This document shows positions 56,101 to 64,000 of a DNA stretch of 64,000 bases, in pieces (within the stretch, counting starts at the first letter, position 1; each line of letters starts with the position of its first letter). Under the pieces are notes generated by a model. That model was not told the DNA's origin and did not search any database. It saw only the letters and a list, made by a program, of their open reading frames with translations. The stretch lies in NCBI GenBank assembly GCA_016192145.1, contig JACPUT010000008.1, forward strand, positions 186,001 to 250,000, read 5' to 3'. Made by a program: the position numbers and the translations under genes. Source of the DNA: Acidobacteriota bacterium. GTDB lineage: Bacteria > Acidobacteriota > Holophagae > Holophagales > Holophagaceae.

Positions 56101-56366
56101 GCAAGACCCGACTCCGGCCCATCCTCATGACCACCTTCGCCATGATCTTCGGCATGCTGCCCCTCTTCTTCGCCTTGGGCAGCGGCGCCGAGATGCGGGC
56201 CCCCATGGCCCGGGCCGTGGTGGGCGGCATCATCACCTCCACGCTGCTCACGCTCATCGTGGTGCCCGTGTTCTACGAGATCCTGGATGACATGACCTGG
56301 CGGCGCCTGTTCACCTGGGCCAAGGGGTTCCTGCCTCGCCCCTCCCCGACGGAAGGCCAGTCATGA
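53196..56366 (+). CDS. RND-family efflux permease (HAE1-like, AcrB/MdtB type)
   Basis: A 1056-residue proton-driven exporter with twelve helices and two large periplasmic loops. The N-terminus is FLSDFSIRRPVFTTCIMLAL. The proton-relay Asp pair is in helix 4 (LSLAVGILIDDAIVVREN) and the relay Lys in LILLMGLVTKNAILLVDNAI. DPMLSAVWP and MGGIVGRFFFPFGITVA are family-typical. Likely substrates are hydrophobic toxic compounds, but sequence does not define them. The stop overlaps the start of the nitroreductase as ATGA. Confidence 0.96.
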   Translation: MFLSDFSIRRPVFTTCIMLALMVLGLFSVKGLGIDQYPNTDIPTVTVSIVYPGASPESVKQDVIKKIEEAVNPIEKIKEISSTSQESVGTLIIQFQLDRDVDKALDDVRTRIGQIRRNLPDTIEEPVISKFDPAQLPVLSLVVRPDEAHAGKIRDKELTRIAEDFLKRRLENVPGVGKVDVVGGSTREIQVQVDPQKLESLGLSLGQVMNAVGGDTSDVPSGNLLQGSREVAVKVDAKVRTVEAYRNVIVGNKQGRPIELWEVANVVDGVKEKRSLARLDGQDVVALEVQRQTGGNTVAMVESVNQVLKVLEPELKEQGVTLVTAKDNAKFISESVEDVEVAIYLGGLLTILIVFYFLKSWRSTLITSLTLPVSIVGTFIIMKAMNFTLNTMTLMGLSLAVGILIDDAIVVRENISRHAEMGKDHVTAAREGTAEIGQAVIATTLSILAVFVPVAFMGGIVGRFFFPFGITVAFAVALSLFVSFTLDPMLSAVWPDPEHEKHEESDKPRHRNAIMRSVDSFGRMLDGWELTYEKIIRWALAHRKATMAIGFGSFFLAMGLSGLLGNNFMPDYDRGDLAVTFKTAPGASLEATQAKALELELLVKKTEGVRLAYTTIGTGLSGSINQGGIYVKLEEGKRPSQVQIRRHLREAFRSVAGVETTVGAVNDFGAVSPIQLAIQGPDRAAVLKAEPMVKEALRQVPGAVDILSSLDQGKPELRLVVDRKAASDLGVSPALVAQMVRPLVDGRVVAKFEDETGEQRDVRVRLSDAGRRLASQLSMITVQSTKDLGGGKHPLIRLSQVARFEESIAPAKIQRHDLQEEIELDAGYEGSTLGEVSAGVAAKVVELQKSGQLPEGVRVEPLGQARDQVETGKYMGAALLLAVIFIYFVLASQFESFKLPITIMLSLPLSMVGMVLMLLVTGDSNSIMTSIGLILLMGLVTKNAILLVDNAIQHRKDGMDRTQALVHAGKTRLRPILMTTFAMIFGMLPLFFALGSGAEMRAPMARAVVGGIITSTLLTLIVVPVFYEILDDMTWRRLFTWAKGFLPRPSPTEGQS

Positions 56367-57335
56367 CCCTCCCGTTCTACGAAGCCGTCGAGACCCGGCG
56401 CACGGTCCGCGACTTCCTTCCGGATCCCGTGCCCCAGGAGGTGCTGGACCGCTGCCTGGACGCCGCCCTCAAGGCGCATGGAGCCTGTCTCCGCATCCGA
56501 CGGGGGGCGCGCTGAGGCGCCGGCCAAGCGCCCCAAGGCGGCCGACCGAGGGTGGTGCGGGCTCACCACCGAGGGAGGCCAACGCAAGGGCGAGACGGCC
56601 GCCGCCCCAGCCCGCGGGGTTGAATTCCAAGGGGCCTGATCCGGCGTCGGGCCGCTTGAACGATGAACCCGCATCGCTCCGCGCGGCCCTCCTTGGCTGA
56701 GGCCCCTTGGAATTCAACGCGCCCCCCGTCGGATGCGGAGACAGGCTCCGGGCAGCTCCAACCTGCAGCCTTGGGAATTCGTGATCCTCAAGAGCGAGGC
56801 CGCCAAGGAACAGGGGGAGAAGGTCTGCCTGGATCAAACCGCCGCGAAGCGGGCGCCCCTGCTCATCGCCATCGTGGCCCACACCGACACCTGGCGCCGG
56901 AACCGCGACCTCATCATGGCGACCTTCACGAAGCGGGGCACCCTGCGCAAACGCCAGGGCACCTACTACCGAAAGCTCATCCCCCTGGTCTACACCAACG
57001 GCCCCCTCGGAGTGCTGGGCTGGTGGAAGCACCTCGTCGGCCCCGTGGGCAGCCTCTTCCGCCCCGTGCCGAACATGATGCCCCGCCACGATACGCGCGT
57101 GATGGTGCACAAGAGCGCCGCCCTCGCTGCCGCCACCTTCATGCTCGCCCTGCGGGCCGAAGGCTACGACAGCTGCCCCATGGAGGGCTTCGATCCCTGG
57201 CGCGCAAAGAAACTCCTCAACCTGCCCCGGGGCGCCGAAGTCTGCATGTTCCTCGCCGTGGGCAAGCGAAGCGACAAGGGCGTGTGGTGGGATCGGATCC
57301 TCGTGCCGCGGGAGTGGGTGGTGCGGGAGCTCTGA
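56363..57335 (+). pseudogene. Nitroreductase gene split by an inverted-repeat insertion
   Basis: The ATG at 56363 overlaps the RND stop and starts a normal nitroreductase (MTLPFYEAVETRRTVRDFLP, FMN-phosphate Arg pair included). After DRCLDAALKA the frame enters the insertion and stops at about 56514. Beyond the insertion the family sequence resumes with APGSSNLQPWEFVILKSEAA and runs intact to WDRILVPREWVVREL. Joining the two parts gives a full-length flavin nitroreductase of roughly 230 residues. A 3' fragment could start at ATG 56733, supplied by the insertion, but it would lack the N-terminal FMN-binding Arg. The break looks recent, as no other frameshift or stop is seen. Confidence 0.87.
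56480..56749. mobile_element. 270-bp nested inverted-repeat (MITE-like) insertion
   Basis: Ends are a perfect 32-bp inverted repeat (56480-56511 and 56718-56749, outermost GGAGCCTGTCTCCGCATCCG). Inside lies a second perfect 19-bp inverted repeat (56619-56637 and 56700-56718, GTTGAATTCCAAGGGGCCT) that touches the outer right arm. A small hairpin GGTGGTG/CACCACC is at 56551-56570. There is no coding potential of its own and I see no clear target-site duplication. It interrupts the nitroreductase gene, so it has moved or been inserted. It would be a non-autonomous element relying on a transposase elsewhere; that is inference. Confidence 0.8.
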
Positions 57336-57494
57336 AGCCGCCCCGGAGGGCCTTCTCCCGTTCAGCGGACGTTTCTCCGTTCGGTATGGCCCAAAGCTGT
57401 GACTCCGCCGGTCCGATGCCCGATTTTGTAAGGTCGAGAAAAATTGGCACTAAGGCATCCGTCGGCCTATGGTCATTGTGACCTGGGGGCTGAC

Positions 57495-59864
57495 GTGGGC
57501 GAGTGGCTTGGGCGCTTCTTCGACAATTCCGAGTTCATGCCCCATGGGAAGTGTTGGTCGTGGGAACCCTGGGTGGTCTGGTCCAACGTCATCTCGGACG
57601 TGGTCATCACCCTCTCCTACCTCACCATCGGCGCCACCCTGTGGTGGTTCGTAAGGCGGAGGAGGGACTTGGCCTTCGATTGGATGTTCCTCATGTTCGC
57701 CACCTTCATCGTGGCGTGTGGCCTCACCCATGCCATGGAAGTCTTGAATACCTGGAACGGGTATTTCAGGATCGCGGGTGTCGTGAAGATCATCACCGCC
57801 ATCGCGAGCCTTCCCACGGCCCTCTTCCTCATCCGCATCATGCCCACCGCGTTGGGCCTTCCTACCCCTGAAGGGTTGGAACGGATCAACGACACGCTGA
57901 GGGAACGGGAAGCTGGGATGAGGTTGCTCGTGGAGAACGTGAAGGATTGCGCGATCTACATGGTCGACCCCCAAGGCCGCATCGCCGGTTGGAATCTTGG
58001 GGCGGAACGAATGTACGGGTATGGCGCGGAAGACATCCTAGGGCGCCCATTCGGGATGCTCTTCACCCCCGAAGATCAGGCTTCGGGGGTGCCTGAATGC
58101 TCCCTGGCTGCCGCCCGGGATGAAGGGCATTTCGAGGGTGAAGGGTGGCGGCTCAAGAAGGATGGCAGCCGGTTTTTCGCGGATGTCGTGCTGACACCGG
58201 CGAACCGGCCCGATGGGTCCTTGCAGGGGTTCGTCAAGGTGACCCGGGATATCACCGAACGGCAGGACATGCTGAAGCAGCTCGAGGCGCATCGGGACCT
58301 GTTGGAGAACACCGTCGCCGAGCGCACCCGCGAATTGAATGAAAGCCAGGAAATACTCCGGCTGATCTACGAATCGACGCAAGACCCCCTGATGCTGCTG
58401 AAGGCGCAACCCGACGGGCGGCTGGAGGTGGTGAGCTGCAACCAGGCCCAGGCCGCATTGGTAGATCGCTCGGCAGATGAATTGGCGGGCCAGCTGGTCG
58501 AGGGGGCCATCGCACCTCCTGCCGAGCCCCTGCTGGATGCATTGCAGGGGGTCATCAGGGATGGCAGGGAGCGGCGCTTGGAGCGGCATGCGGCGCTTCG
58601 GGATGGGGAGCGGGTCTTTGATTCACAGATCATCCCCATCAAGGATGGCCCCGGAGGGGATACGCATGTCCTGATCGCATCGCGGGATATCACGGAACGG
58701 AACCGGGTGGAGGAGGCGCTCCGCCAATCCCAGAAGTTGGAGAGCCTCGGCGTGCTCGCGGGTGGCATCGCCCACGATTTCAACAACCTACTTACCTCCA
58801 TTTTGGGTAATGCCAATTTGGGGACGATGGTGCTCCCCGTGGAAAGCCCTGGGCATGCCTACTTCGCTCAGATCGAAGAGGCTTCCCTTCGGGCAGCGGA
58901 TTTGACCCGGCAGCTGTTGGCCTACGCGGGAAAAGGGAATTTCGTCGTGGCCGAGGTGGATCTGAACCGCGTCGTGGCGGAGATGACCAAGCTCCTTGCC
59001 GTATCTATCTCCAAGAAGGCCGCCCTGCGGTTCGACTTGTCCGAAATCCAACCGAAGGTGCTGGGCGATCCGTCTCAGATTCAGCAGCTCATCATGAATC
59101 TGGTGACGAACGCCTCGGAGGCCATCGGTGAAGAGACCAGCGGCCTCATCACCATCCGAACCGGAATCCAGTTCCTGGACGAATCCTACGTCCAGCCATT
59201 GGCGCCAGCCTTCCCGCTTGAACCGGGCCTCTATGCCACGTTGGAGGTGAGTGACACGGGCTGCGGAATGAGCCTGGATACCCAGTCCAGGATCTTCGAC
59301 CCCTTCTACACCACAAAATTCACGGGCAGGGGTCTCGGGCTCTCCGCGATGACGGGTATCCTGCGTAGCCACCGGGGCAGCTTGAAGCTATACAGCGAAG
59401 TGGGCAAAGGCTCCACGTTCAAGCTTTTCCTCCCCGCCCTGGAAGCAACCCTGGAGCCTCATGCCGGCGAGGTGGAACAGCCGCCATGGCGGGGAACGGG
59501 GCAGATCCTGGTGGTGGATGATGAAGCCGCCGCCCGGTCCGTCGCGAGGCAAATGGCGGAAGGCCTGGGGTTCAAGGTATTGGAAGCCGTGGATGGGCGG
59601 GAAGCCGTCGAGGTCTTCAGGGCCCGGCATCGGGAACTCGTGCTCGTGCTCATGGATCTCACGATGCCGCACCTGGATGGAAGGGAGGCCTTCGCTCAGA
59701 TGCAGGCGATCGATTCCACCATCCCCGTGGTGCTCTGCAGCGGGTACAGCGAAATGGACGCGGCCCAGGCCTTTGTGGGGCGGGGATTGGCTGGTTTCAT
59801 CCAAAAACCGTACCGGTTCTCGGAACTCAGCTCGATCTTGCGGAAGGGGTTGGAAGGCCACTGA
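57495..59864 (+). CDS. Hybrid histidine kinase with ethylene-receptor-like membrane sensor
   Basis: A 789-residue sensor. Residues 25-130 form three helices matching the plant ETR1 ethylene-binding domain. Asp35 and Tyr42 (ISDVVITLSYL) and Cys75 and His79 (FIVACGLTHAME) have the same spacing as ETR1 Asp25, Tyr32, Cys65 and His69. ETR1 Pro36 is Gly here. Then come two PAS domains (about 150-275 and 300-415), a HisKA domain with the phospho-His in GIAHDFNNLLTSILG, an ATPase domain (NLVTNASEAI, DTGCGM, GRGLGLSAMTGI) and a C-terminal receiver with Asp in VLMDLTMPHLDG. GTG 57495 is chosen for its GGGGG site and for the typical FMPHG start region; TTG 57444 or ATG 57537 are alternatives. Confidence 0.88.
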   Translation: MGEWLGRFFDNSEFMPHGKCWSWEPWVVWSNVISDVVITLSYLTIGATLWWFVRRRRDLAFDWMFLMFATFIVACGLTHAMEVLNTWNGYFRIAGVVKIITAIASLPTALFLIRIMPTALGLPTPEGLERINDTLREREAGMRLLVENVKDCAIYMVDPQGRIAGWNLGAERMYGYGAEDILGRPFGMLFTPEDQASGVPECSLAAARDEGHFEGEGWRLKKDGSRFFADVVLTPANRPDGSLQGFVKVTRDITERQDMLKQLEAHRDLLENTVAERTRELNESQEILRLIYESTQDPLMLLKAQPDGRLEVVSCNQAQAALVDRSADELAGQLVEGAIAPPAEPLLDALQGVIRDGRERRLERHAALRDGERVFDSQIIPIKDGPGGDTHVLIASRDITERNRVEEALRQSQKLESLGVLAGGIAHDFNNLLTSILGNANLGTMVLPVESPGHAYFAQIEEASLRAADLTRQLLAYAGKGNFVVAEVDLNRVVAEMTKLLAVSISKKAALRFDLSEIQPKVLGDPSQIQQLIMNLVTNASEAIGEETSGLITIRTGIQFLDESYVQPLAPAFPLEPGLYATLEVSDTGCGMSLDTQSRIFDPFYTTKFTGRGLGLSAMTGILRSHRGSLKLYSEVGKGSTFKLFLPALEATLEPHAGEVEQPPWRGTGQILVVDDEAAARSVARQMAEGLGFKVLEAVDGREAVEVFRARHRELVLVLMDLTMPHLDGREAFAQMQAIDSTIPVVLCSGYSEMDAAQAFVGRGLAGFIQKPYRFSELSSILRKGLEGH

Positions 59865-59892
59865 AGGCTGCCGTGCCACCCGAGGAGGCCGC

Positions 59893-61086
59893 TCAGCGGA
59901 GGGAACCAAAACAGGCCGCGGGCAGTTGCGCGCCGGTTTTCGGATGCCGAAGCGTCCGCTTGAGGACGAAGTCGAAGAGCAGCGGATTCACTTTCCAGAT
60001 TTCATTCAACGCCTTGCGTTCCGCCTTCGTGATGAAGCCCTGCTTGGCGAAGCTGCGCGTCCAGATCACGAGATCGATGGCGGGCAGGGGGAAGTCGCTG
60101 CCGTTGACGAAGCGGCGGGCCCATTCGGGATGCTCCAGGATGGAAGTCAGCGGGCCGGGCATGCGATTGGCCTGGGTGATGGCGCTGAGGTCGGCGTAGA
60201 GGCGGCCCTCATAGTTGGGTTCGTCCAGCAGGCGGGTGAAGAGGTCGAAGTTGCTGGCCTGAGCGCCGGGATGGTCCAAGTCCTCGTTCATGCCGAGGCT
60301 GGCGCCGTGGGCGATGATCACGCGCACGCCCAAGTCCAGGGGGCGGCGCAGCTTCAGGGGATTGCCCATGGCCTGGGCGCCGGCGATGGTCACGGCCTTC
60401 TCTTCGCCGGCGTGGGTGAGGAGGGTGATGTGGCGCTCGGCCATGCGGCGGTAGAAGGCGTCGTAGCGGGGATCCGCGGGGTCGATGTTCTGGGCGTTGG
60501 GGAGCCACTTCAAGAAGCGGGCACCCCGATCCGCGCATCGGTCCAGTTCCTGGAGGGCGTCGGGCCGCGCCGGGTGGATGCTCACCACGGGCACGAAGAG
60601 GCCGGGATGGGCCTCGGCGGCCTTCAGCACGGCGTCGTTGGGCACGTAGAACTCGGTGTTTTCTCCATCCACGGTGCCATCGGGCCGATGGTTGCGGTCC
60701 AGGGCCAGCAGGTGGATGCGCACGGGCCGACCGAAGGCCTTGGCCATCTCCGCCAGGCGGGCGAGGTAGGCCTCGTCGAAATGGGCATCATCCGGCAGCC
60801 CCACCCCGCCCAGATAGGCGGAGGTCATGAGCCGCTTCTTGGGGTGAAGCCAGCTGCGCATCACGGGATTCACTTCGATGCCGCTGGCCCCCTTCCCGTT
60901 GCCGATGAGGTGGGTGTGATGGTCCACGAGGGGCAGGGCGGGATCCAGGCCTTCCATGGCCTTGGCGATGAGGGCCCGGGCCTCCGGGGAGAGGGGTTTT
61001 GGCGGCTGGGCCGGCAGCAGGGCGCAGGTCCCCAGGGCGAGACCCAAGGTCATCACCAGCATCAAAGCCCATCGGCGTCGGACCAT
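59893..61086 (-). CDS. Exported metal-dependent amidohydrolase-family protein
   Basis: A 397-residue TIM-barrel hydrolase with an N-terminal hydrophobic segment (ALMLVMTLGLALGTCALL). Metal-site motifs are VDHHTHLIG, LLTHAGEEKAV, IIAHGASLGMNED and the C-terminal Asp in VNGSDFPLPAID. This is the amidohydrolase_2-like arrangement. Cys in GTCALL could be a lipobox, but it is not a good match. Substrate unknown. A palindrome CCATAC-N6-GTATGG at 61094-61111 just upstream could be an operator. The start at 61086 is likely; a more upstream start would run through E11. Confidence 0.8.
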   Translation of the reverse strand: MVRRRWALMLVMTLGLALGTCALLPAQPPKPLSPEARALIAKAMEGLDPALPLVDHHTHLIGNGKGASGIEVNPVMRSWLHPKKRLMTSAYLGGVGLPDDAHFDEAYLARLAEMAKAFGRPVRIHLLALDRNHRPDGTVDGENTEFYVPNDAVLKAAEAHPGLFVPVVSIHPARPDALQELDRCADRGARFLKWLPNAQNIDPADPRYDAFYRRMAERHITLLTHAGEEKAVTIAGAQAMGNPLKLRRPLDLGVRVIIAHGASLGMNEDLDHPGAQASNFDLFTRLLDEPNYEGRLYADLSAITQANRMPGPLTSILEHPEWARRFVNGSDFPLPAIDLVIWTRSFAKQGFITKAERKALNEIWKVNPLLFDFVLKRTLRHPKTGAQLPAACFGSLR

Positions 61087-61153
61087 CACATCACCATACC
61101 TTTGCGTATGGTAGGTTGCATCCCGCCCGAATGCAAGGTGGAGCAAGTGGAAA

Positions 61154-61240
61154 CGCGAAGGGCGCGAAGTAAGCGCGAAGAGCGCCAAGGTCGGTGATCG
61201 GCCCTCCTTGGCGCTCTTCGCCTCCTTCGCGCTCTTCGCG
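61154..61240. repeat. E11: CGCGAAG inverted-repeat element upstream of mfd
   Basis: The left arm has CGCGAAG at 61154, 61163 and 61174 and CGCCAAG at 61183, with spacers 2, 4 and 2. The right arm has CTTGGCG at 61207, CTTCGCC at 61216, and CTTCGCG at 61225 and 61234, with 2-nt spacers. The CCAAG variant is nearest the loop on both sides, as in E7. The loop is 17 nt. It lies between two divergent genes, 41 bp before the mfd ATG. Confidence 0.85.
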
Positions 61241-61280
61241 TTCCATAGGGGGCCTCTCTTTAAGGCACACTGGATGGCTG

Positions 61281-64000
61281 ATGGACACGCACGACCTCGG
61301 ATCTTTGCAGGAGCTGCTTCGCCTGGTGGATGGGCCCGCCTCGGCCCTTCAGGCGGGGGTGCGCCTGCGCTGGACCTCGCCCACGGCTCTCGCAGTGCTC
61401 CTGGCCCGCCGCATTACCCGCGAAGGTCGCATCGAGCCCCTCTGGGTGGATGCCCCCAGCGAGGCCGAAGCCGAGGCCCTGGCCCGGGCCCTCACGGCCC
61501 TGCTGCCCCAGGCCACCGTGGCCCACTTCCCGGGCATGGCGCCCTACGCCGGCGGCGAGAGCAGCCCGCCGGGCCTCGTGCTGCGGGATCGCCTCGCCAC
61601 CCTCGTGGGCCTGCTGGAGCGCAAGGTCCACGTGCTCGTCGCGGGGCCCCTCGCCCCCTTCGAGAAGCTGCCCCACCCCACCTGGTTCCAGAAGCAGAAG
61701 CTGGAACTGCGCAAGGGCGCCGAGGTACCGCGCGAACTCCTGCTGGAAACCCTGGTGGCCCTGGGTTACCGCCGAACGGAACTGGCATCCTCGCCGGGCG
61801 AATTCAGCGCCCGGGGCCTCGTGGTGGACCTCTGGCCCGATCACCTGGACAAGCCCCTGCGCCTGGAGACCTTCGGCGATGAGCTGGAGCGCCTCTCCCC
61901 CTTCGATCCCGATAGCCAGCGCCGCACGGGCGACGAGTTGGAGCTGCTGACGCTCTACCCCCGCTATGAGGGCGAGCGCGGCGAGGGCCAGCCCCTGTTG
62001 GACGCGGTGAAGGCGAAGTCCGCCAAGTCCCACGATCCCGACGAGGACCTCAGCTTCCGCCGCCAGCGGCTGGCCAGCCACGGCCACTTCCCCGGCGAAG
62101 AACTCTTCTACCCGCTGCTCTCCCAGGCCAAGGGCCAGCTCGTCCACTGGGTCACGCCCTGCCTGCGCCTCACGCTGCAGGACGAGTGGCGGGAAGGGAT
62201 CATCCAACAAGAACGGGAGCGCATCGAAAAGGGATTGGAGACGCTGCGGCGAGGCGGGGTGGTGTGCCCCGACTTCGAGGATCGCTTCGCGGAAAAGGAT
62301 CAAAGCCGCGCCACGGCCCACCTCGTGGAGTGGCAGGCGGATGCCACGATCACCTTCCTCGCCCAGCCGCCCCTGGAGTTCCAGGGCCGCCTCACGGACT
62401 TCACGGGCCACCTGCAGCAGCAGACCCACATGGGCGTCCGCACCTTCCTCGCGGGCTCCACCTCGGGCATGCGGGATCGCTTCCGGGAGATCATGGGCGA
62501 CCATGACCTCGTGGAGGCCCGCGGCTCCGAGCCCGGCTGCCGGGCCCTGCACCTGGGCCTGGACACGGGCACCTGGCTGCCCGACGCCAAGGTGCTGCTG
62601 CTCACGGAGCGGGAGGCCTTCGGCCGCCGGGCCCTCCCCGCGGCGCCCAAGCGCAGCGCCGCCGCGGCCTTCCTCAGCGACTTCCGGGATCTGAAACCCG
62701 GCGACCGCATCGTCCACCTGGATCACGGCATCGGCGAGTTCCTGGGCTTCGAGACGCAGAGCATCGGCGGCCTGGAGATTGAGGTGCTCAAGCTCCGCTA
62801 CGCCGATGGCGGCCAGCTCTCCGTGAGCCTGGAGCGGGCGGACCTCCTGCAGAAGTACACGAGCGAGGGCGGCACCCTGCCGCCCCTGGACAAGCTGGGT
62901 GGTGCCGCCTGGGCCAAGGTGAAGCGGCGGGCCAAGAAGGCCATCCGCGACATGGCCGAGGAACTGCTCAAGCTCTACGCCAAGCGCAAGGCCGAGAAGG
63001 GCATGGCCTGCAAACCCGATGGCCCCGAAATGGCGGAGTTCGAGGCCAGCTTCGCGTATGAGGCCACGGCGGATCAGTTGGAGGCCACGGAGGCCATCAA
63101 GAAGGATCTGGAGGGCGAGCGCCCCATGGATCGCCTCCTCGTGGGCGACGTGGGCTTCGGCAAGACGGAAGTGGCCATGCGCGCCGCCGCCAAGGTGGTC
63201 TTCGACGGCCGCCAGGTGGCGGTGCTCTGCCCCACGACCATCCTCTGCTTCCAGCACGCCCGCACCTTCAAGGAGCGCTTCGCCGCCTTCCCCATCCGCG
63301 TGGAGCAGGTGAACCGCTTCGTCTCCTCGGAGGATCAGAAACGCATCTTCCAGGATCTGGAGGCGGGCCGCGTGGACATCCTCGTGGGCACCCACCAGGC
63401 CCTCAGCGCCAAGGCCCATTTCGCGGATCTCGGCCTCGTCGTGGTGGACGAGGAGCAGCGCTTCGGCGTGGCCCACAAGGAAAAGCTCAAAAAGCTCCGC
63501 GTGAACGTGGATCAGCTGGCCATGAGCGCCACGCCCATCCCGAGAACCCTGCACATGAGCCTCACGGGCCTGCGGGAGATCAGCCTCATCGAAACGCCCC
63601 CCAAGAACCGCCTCGCCATCGAGACGGTGACGGCGCCTTGGAGCGACGAGCTCATCCAGACGGCCATCCAGTTCGAGCTGCGTCGCAATGGCCAGGTGTA
63701 CGTGGTGCACAACCGCGTGGAGAGCATCGATAGCATCGCCGAGCGCATCCGCGACCTGGTTCCCGAGGCCCGCATCGGCATCGGCCACGGCCAGCTGGCG
63801 GAGCACGAGCTGGAAGAGGTGATGCTGGGCTTCATGGAGGGCCGCATCGATGTGCTCGTGGCCACCACCATCGTGGAGAACGGCCTCGACGTGCCCAACG
63901 CCAACACCCTCATCGTGCATCGGGCCGACACCTTCGGCCTCAGCCAGCTCTACCAGCTGCGGGGCCGCGTGGGCCGCAGCGACGTGCCCGCCTACGCCTA
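61281..64000 (+). CDS. mfd: Transcription-repair coupling factor Mfd, 3' end cut by window edge
   Basis: About 906 residues of the ATP-dependent translocase that removes stalled RNA polymerase and recruits UvrA. The UvrB-homology N-terminal part ([35 protein letters not shown]) is followed by the RNA-polymerase-interaction domain ([20 protein letters not shown]). The helicase domain comes next with Walker [12 protein letters not shown], the DEEQ box [10 protein letters not shown], the [13 protein letters not shown]-equivalent [13 protein letters not shown], and the second RecA lobe ([29 protein letters not shown]). The reading frame is open to the window end; the last part is missing. The ATG at 61281 fits the usual length of the N-terminus. 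Confidence 0.96.
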   Translation, partial: MDTHDLGSLQELLRLVDGPASALQAGVRLRWTSPTALAVLLARRITREGRIEPLWVDAPSEAEAEALARALTALLPQATVAHFPGMAPYAGGESSPPGLVLRDRLATLVGLLERKVHVLVAGPLAPFEKLPHPTWFQKQKLELRKGAEVPRELLLETLVALGYRRTELASSPGEFSARGLVVDLWPDHLDKPLRLETFGDELERLSPFDPDSQRRTGDELELLTLYPRYEGERGEGQPLLDAVKAKSAKSHDPDEDLSFRRQRLASHGHFPGEELFYPLLSQAKGQLVHWVTPCLRLTLQDEWREGIIQQERERIEKGLETLRRGGVVCPDFEDRFAEKDQSRATAHLVEWQADATITFLAQPPLEFQGRLTDFTGHLQQQTHMGVRTFLAGSTSGMRDRFREIMGDHDLVEARGSEPGCRALHLGLDTGTWLPDAKVLLLTEREAFGRRALPAAPKRSAAAAFLSDFRDLKPGDRIVHLDHGIGEFLGFETQSIGGLEIEVLKLRYADGGQLSVSLERADLLQKYTSEGGTLPPLDKLGGAAWAKVKRRAKKAIRDMAEELLKLYAKRKAEKGMACKPDGPEMAEFEASFAYEATADQLEATEAIKKDLEGERPMDRLLVGDVGFGKTEVAMRAAAKVVFDGRQVAVLCPTTILCFQHARTFKERFAAFPIRVEQVNRFVSSEDQKRIFQDLEAGRVDILVGTHQALSAKAHFADLGLVVVDEEQRFGVAHKEKLKKLRVNVDQLAMSATPIPRTLHMSLTGLREISLIETPPKNRLAIETVTAPWSDELIQTAIQFELRRNGQVYVVHNRVESIDSIAERIRDLVPEARIGIGHGQLAEHELEEVMLGFMEGRIDVLVATTIVENGLDVPNANTLIVHRADTFGLSQLYQLRGRVGRSDVPAYA

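Overview
The window is a GC-rich, densely coded bacterial chromosome segment from a Gram-negative organism: it has an LpxL-type lipid A acyltransferase, a TolC/adaptor/RND efflux operon, an AsmA-like DUF748 protein and SUF iron-sulfur assembly. The gene style, including an ABC permease fused to an M1 peptidase and SufU beside SufBCDS, suggests Acidobacteriota, perhaps class Holophagae (Geothrix/Holophaga-like). That placement is an inference; no rRNA or tRNA gene was seen to confirm it.

Layout. 1-2.7 kb: a cut-off GNAT acetyltransferase divergent from an integron-type integrase (intI), then a DUF1287/SnoaL-like pair. 2.7-10.3 kb: a DUF748 protein, an ABC ATPase and a permease-M1 peptidase fusion. 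10.3-11.2 kb: a 2-Cys peroxiredoxin with a decayed copy of its 3' end beside it. 11.5-22 kb: arginine deiminase, a membrane sulfatase-superfamily protein, lpxL, greA, clpX, lon, a methyltransferase, a small membrane protein and a YihY protein. 22-28 kb: a sigma-54 activator, a degenerate activator-like protein, hemolysin III, gamma-glutamyltransferase and an aminotransferase. 28-36 kb (minus strand): sufB-sufC-sufD-sufS-sufU-nfu, followed by rpsA. 36-46 kb: two serine hydrolases, a zinc-ribbon/TPR protein, an orphan formate dehydrogenase alpha subunit and GTP-type PEP carboxykinase. 46-50 kb: a TauE/SafE-type membrane protein, a TPR protein, a flavin reductase, an MqnD-like protein, a hexapeptide acyltransferase and a small membrane protein. 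50-57 kb: a TetR-controlled efflux operon whose last gene, a nitroreductase, is split by a 270-bp inverted-repeat insertion. 57-64 kb: an ethylene-receptor-like hybrid histidine kinase, an amidohydrolase and the first part of mfd.

The most unusual content is intergenic. Eleven inverted-repeat elements (here E1-E11) lie in eleven gene gaps. Each arm is built from 7-nt units, either tandem or spaced by a few nucleotides, and the opposite arm carries the complementary units. Unit sequence differs between elements (for example AAGGACC, GCTCTGG, CGCGAAT, CGCGGAG, CGCGAAG, GGCTGGA), while architecture and some core sequence are shared. Most begin within a few bases of a stop codon, and two interrupt the SUF operon, so they should be transcribed as long hairpins. 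I know of no established name for them.

How the genes work together: the SUF genes form one Fe-S assembly operon with a visible sigma-70-like promoter. TetR, TolC, adaptor and RND pump form a self-regulated efflux unit with two palindromic operators. greA, clpX and lon form a growth and protein-quality block.
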